Positions 33,401-33,520 of a stretch of DNA of 33,520 bases are shown in pieces. Below the pieces are notes generated by a model. That model saw only the letters and a list, made by a program, of their open reading frames with translations, was not told the DNA's origin and searched no databases. Positions within the stretch are counted from its first letter, which is position 1; each line of letters opens with the position of its first letter. Source of the DNA: Ettlia oleoabundans (lineage: Eukaryota; Chlorophyta; Chlorophyceae; Chlamydomonadales); assembly GCA_019693395.1 (NCBI GenBank), contig JAAMXP010001406.1:1-33520 (forward strand). The letters are read 5' to 3'. A program made the position numbers and the translations under genes.

Positions 33401-33513
33401 TGAGGTTCCAGCGGTTAGGCAGACGTGAGGGCGTGACATTGTCCTTGGACAGAGCAATCATGGCACCGTCGTTGAACACAGCCAGCAGCACGATGAGGAT
33501 GGTGGGGAAGTAC
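30426..33513 (-). CDS. Plasma-membrane-type P3A H+-ATPase, C-terminal third (5' part outside window)
   Basis: Nine exons in transcript order: 33513-33383, 33173-33061, 32755-32547, 32322-32229, 31981-31907, 31573-31483, 31197-31121, 30939-30823 and 30575-30426 (TGA), about 351 residues. The remainder lies beyond 33520; the window ends in an intron. The enzyme pumps protons out of the cell using ATP. Family marks: [20 protein letters not shown] at the M6 end and following loop, then helices around [63 protein letters not shown] and [21 protein letters not shown], i.e. M6-M10. Catalytic DKTGT and nucleotide-binding parts are not in the window. The M7-M8 loop is long and contains Cys, and M9-M10 is also extended. 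The C-terminus is short and Ser/Arg/Met-rich ([17 protein letters not shown]) and ends in RASLVRVQ, without the land-plant autoinhibitory tail. All junction phases agree. Confidence 0.87.
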
Positions 33514-33520
33514 CTGCGGT

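Overview
The window reads as nuclear DNA of a chlorophyte green alga. Genes are split into many short exons by GT-AG introns of roughly 100-400 bp. Coding thirds are G/C-biased, and the green-algal poly(A) signal TGTAA follows several stops. Predicted proteins match green-lineage families: a SOUL heme-binding protein, a calcium-dependent protein kinase (CDPK), a peroxisomal enoyl-CoA isomerase, a probably plastid-targeted esterase with CBM25/53-type starch-binding modules, and a plasma-membrane-type P-type H+-ATPase. I do not commit to a species. Exon maps come from conceptual splicing: I matched donor/acceptor sites, reading phase and family conservation by eye.

Layout, left to right: (+) 3' end of a cysteine-rich repeat gene (103-882); (+) secreted SOUL protein (1171-3545); (-) CDPK with an expanded minisatellite-coded insert (4345-10063); a divergent promoter region (10064-10614); (+) orphan gene A (10615-11745); a poorly resolved stretch with one possible terminal exon (about 11746-12954); (+) orphan gene B, a clear paralogue of A with the same exon lengths and phases (13261-14115); (-) coiled-coil protein (15152-18372); (-) enoyl-CoA delta isomerase with a C-terminal SRL (18863-21236); (-) large two-esterase/two-CBM protein (22605-29690); (-) C-terminal third of a P3A H+-ATPase whose 5' part lies beyond the right edge (30426-33513).

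There is no operon logic; each gene has its own spacing and the strands are mixed. Three points stand out. The first is a single polypeptide with the order esterase - starch-binding module - starch-binding module - esterase, which looks like a previously uncharacterised starch-surface esterase. The second is a tandem pair of orphan genes that keep their intron phases, two identical exon lengths and even their 5' leader sequence. The third is the repeated use of GC-AG introns, supported in three unrelated genes by homology on both sides of the junction.
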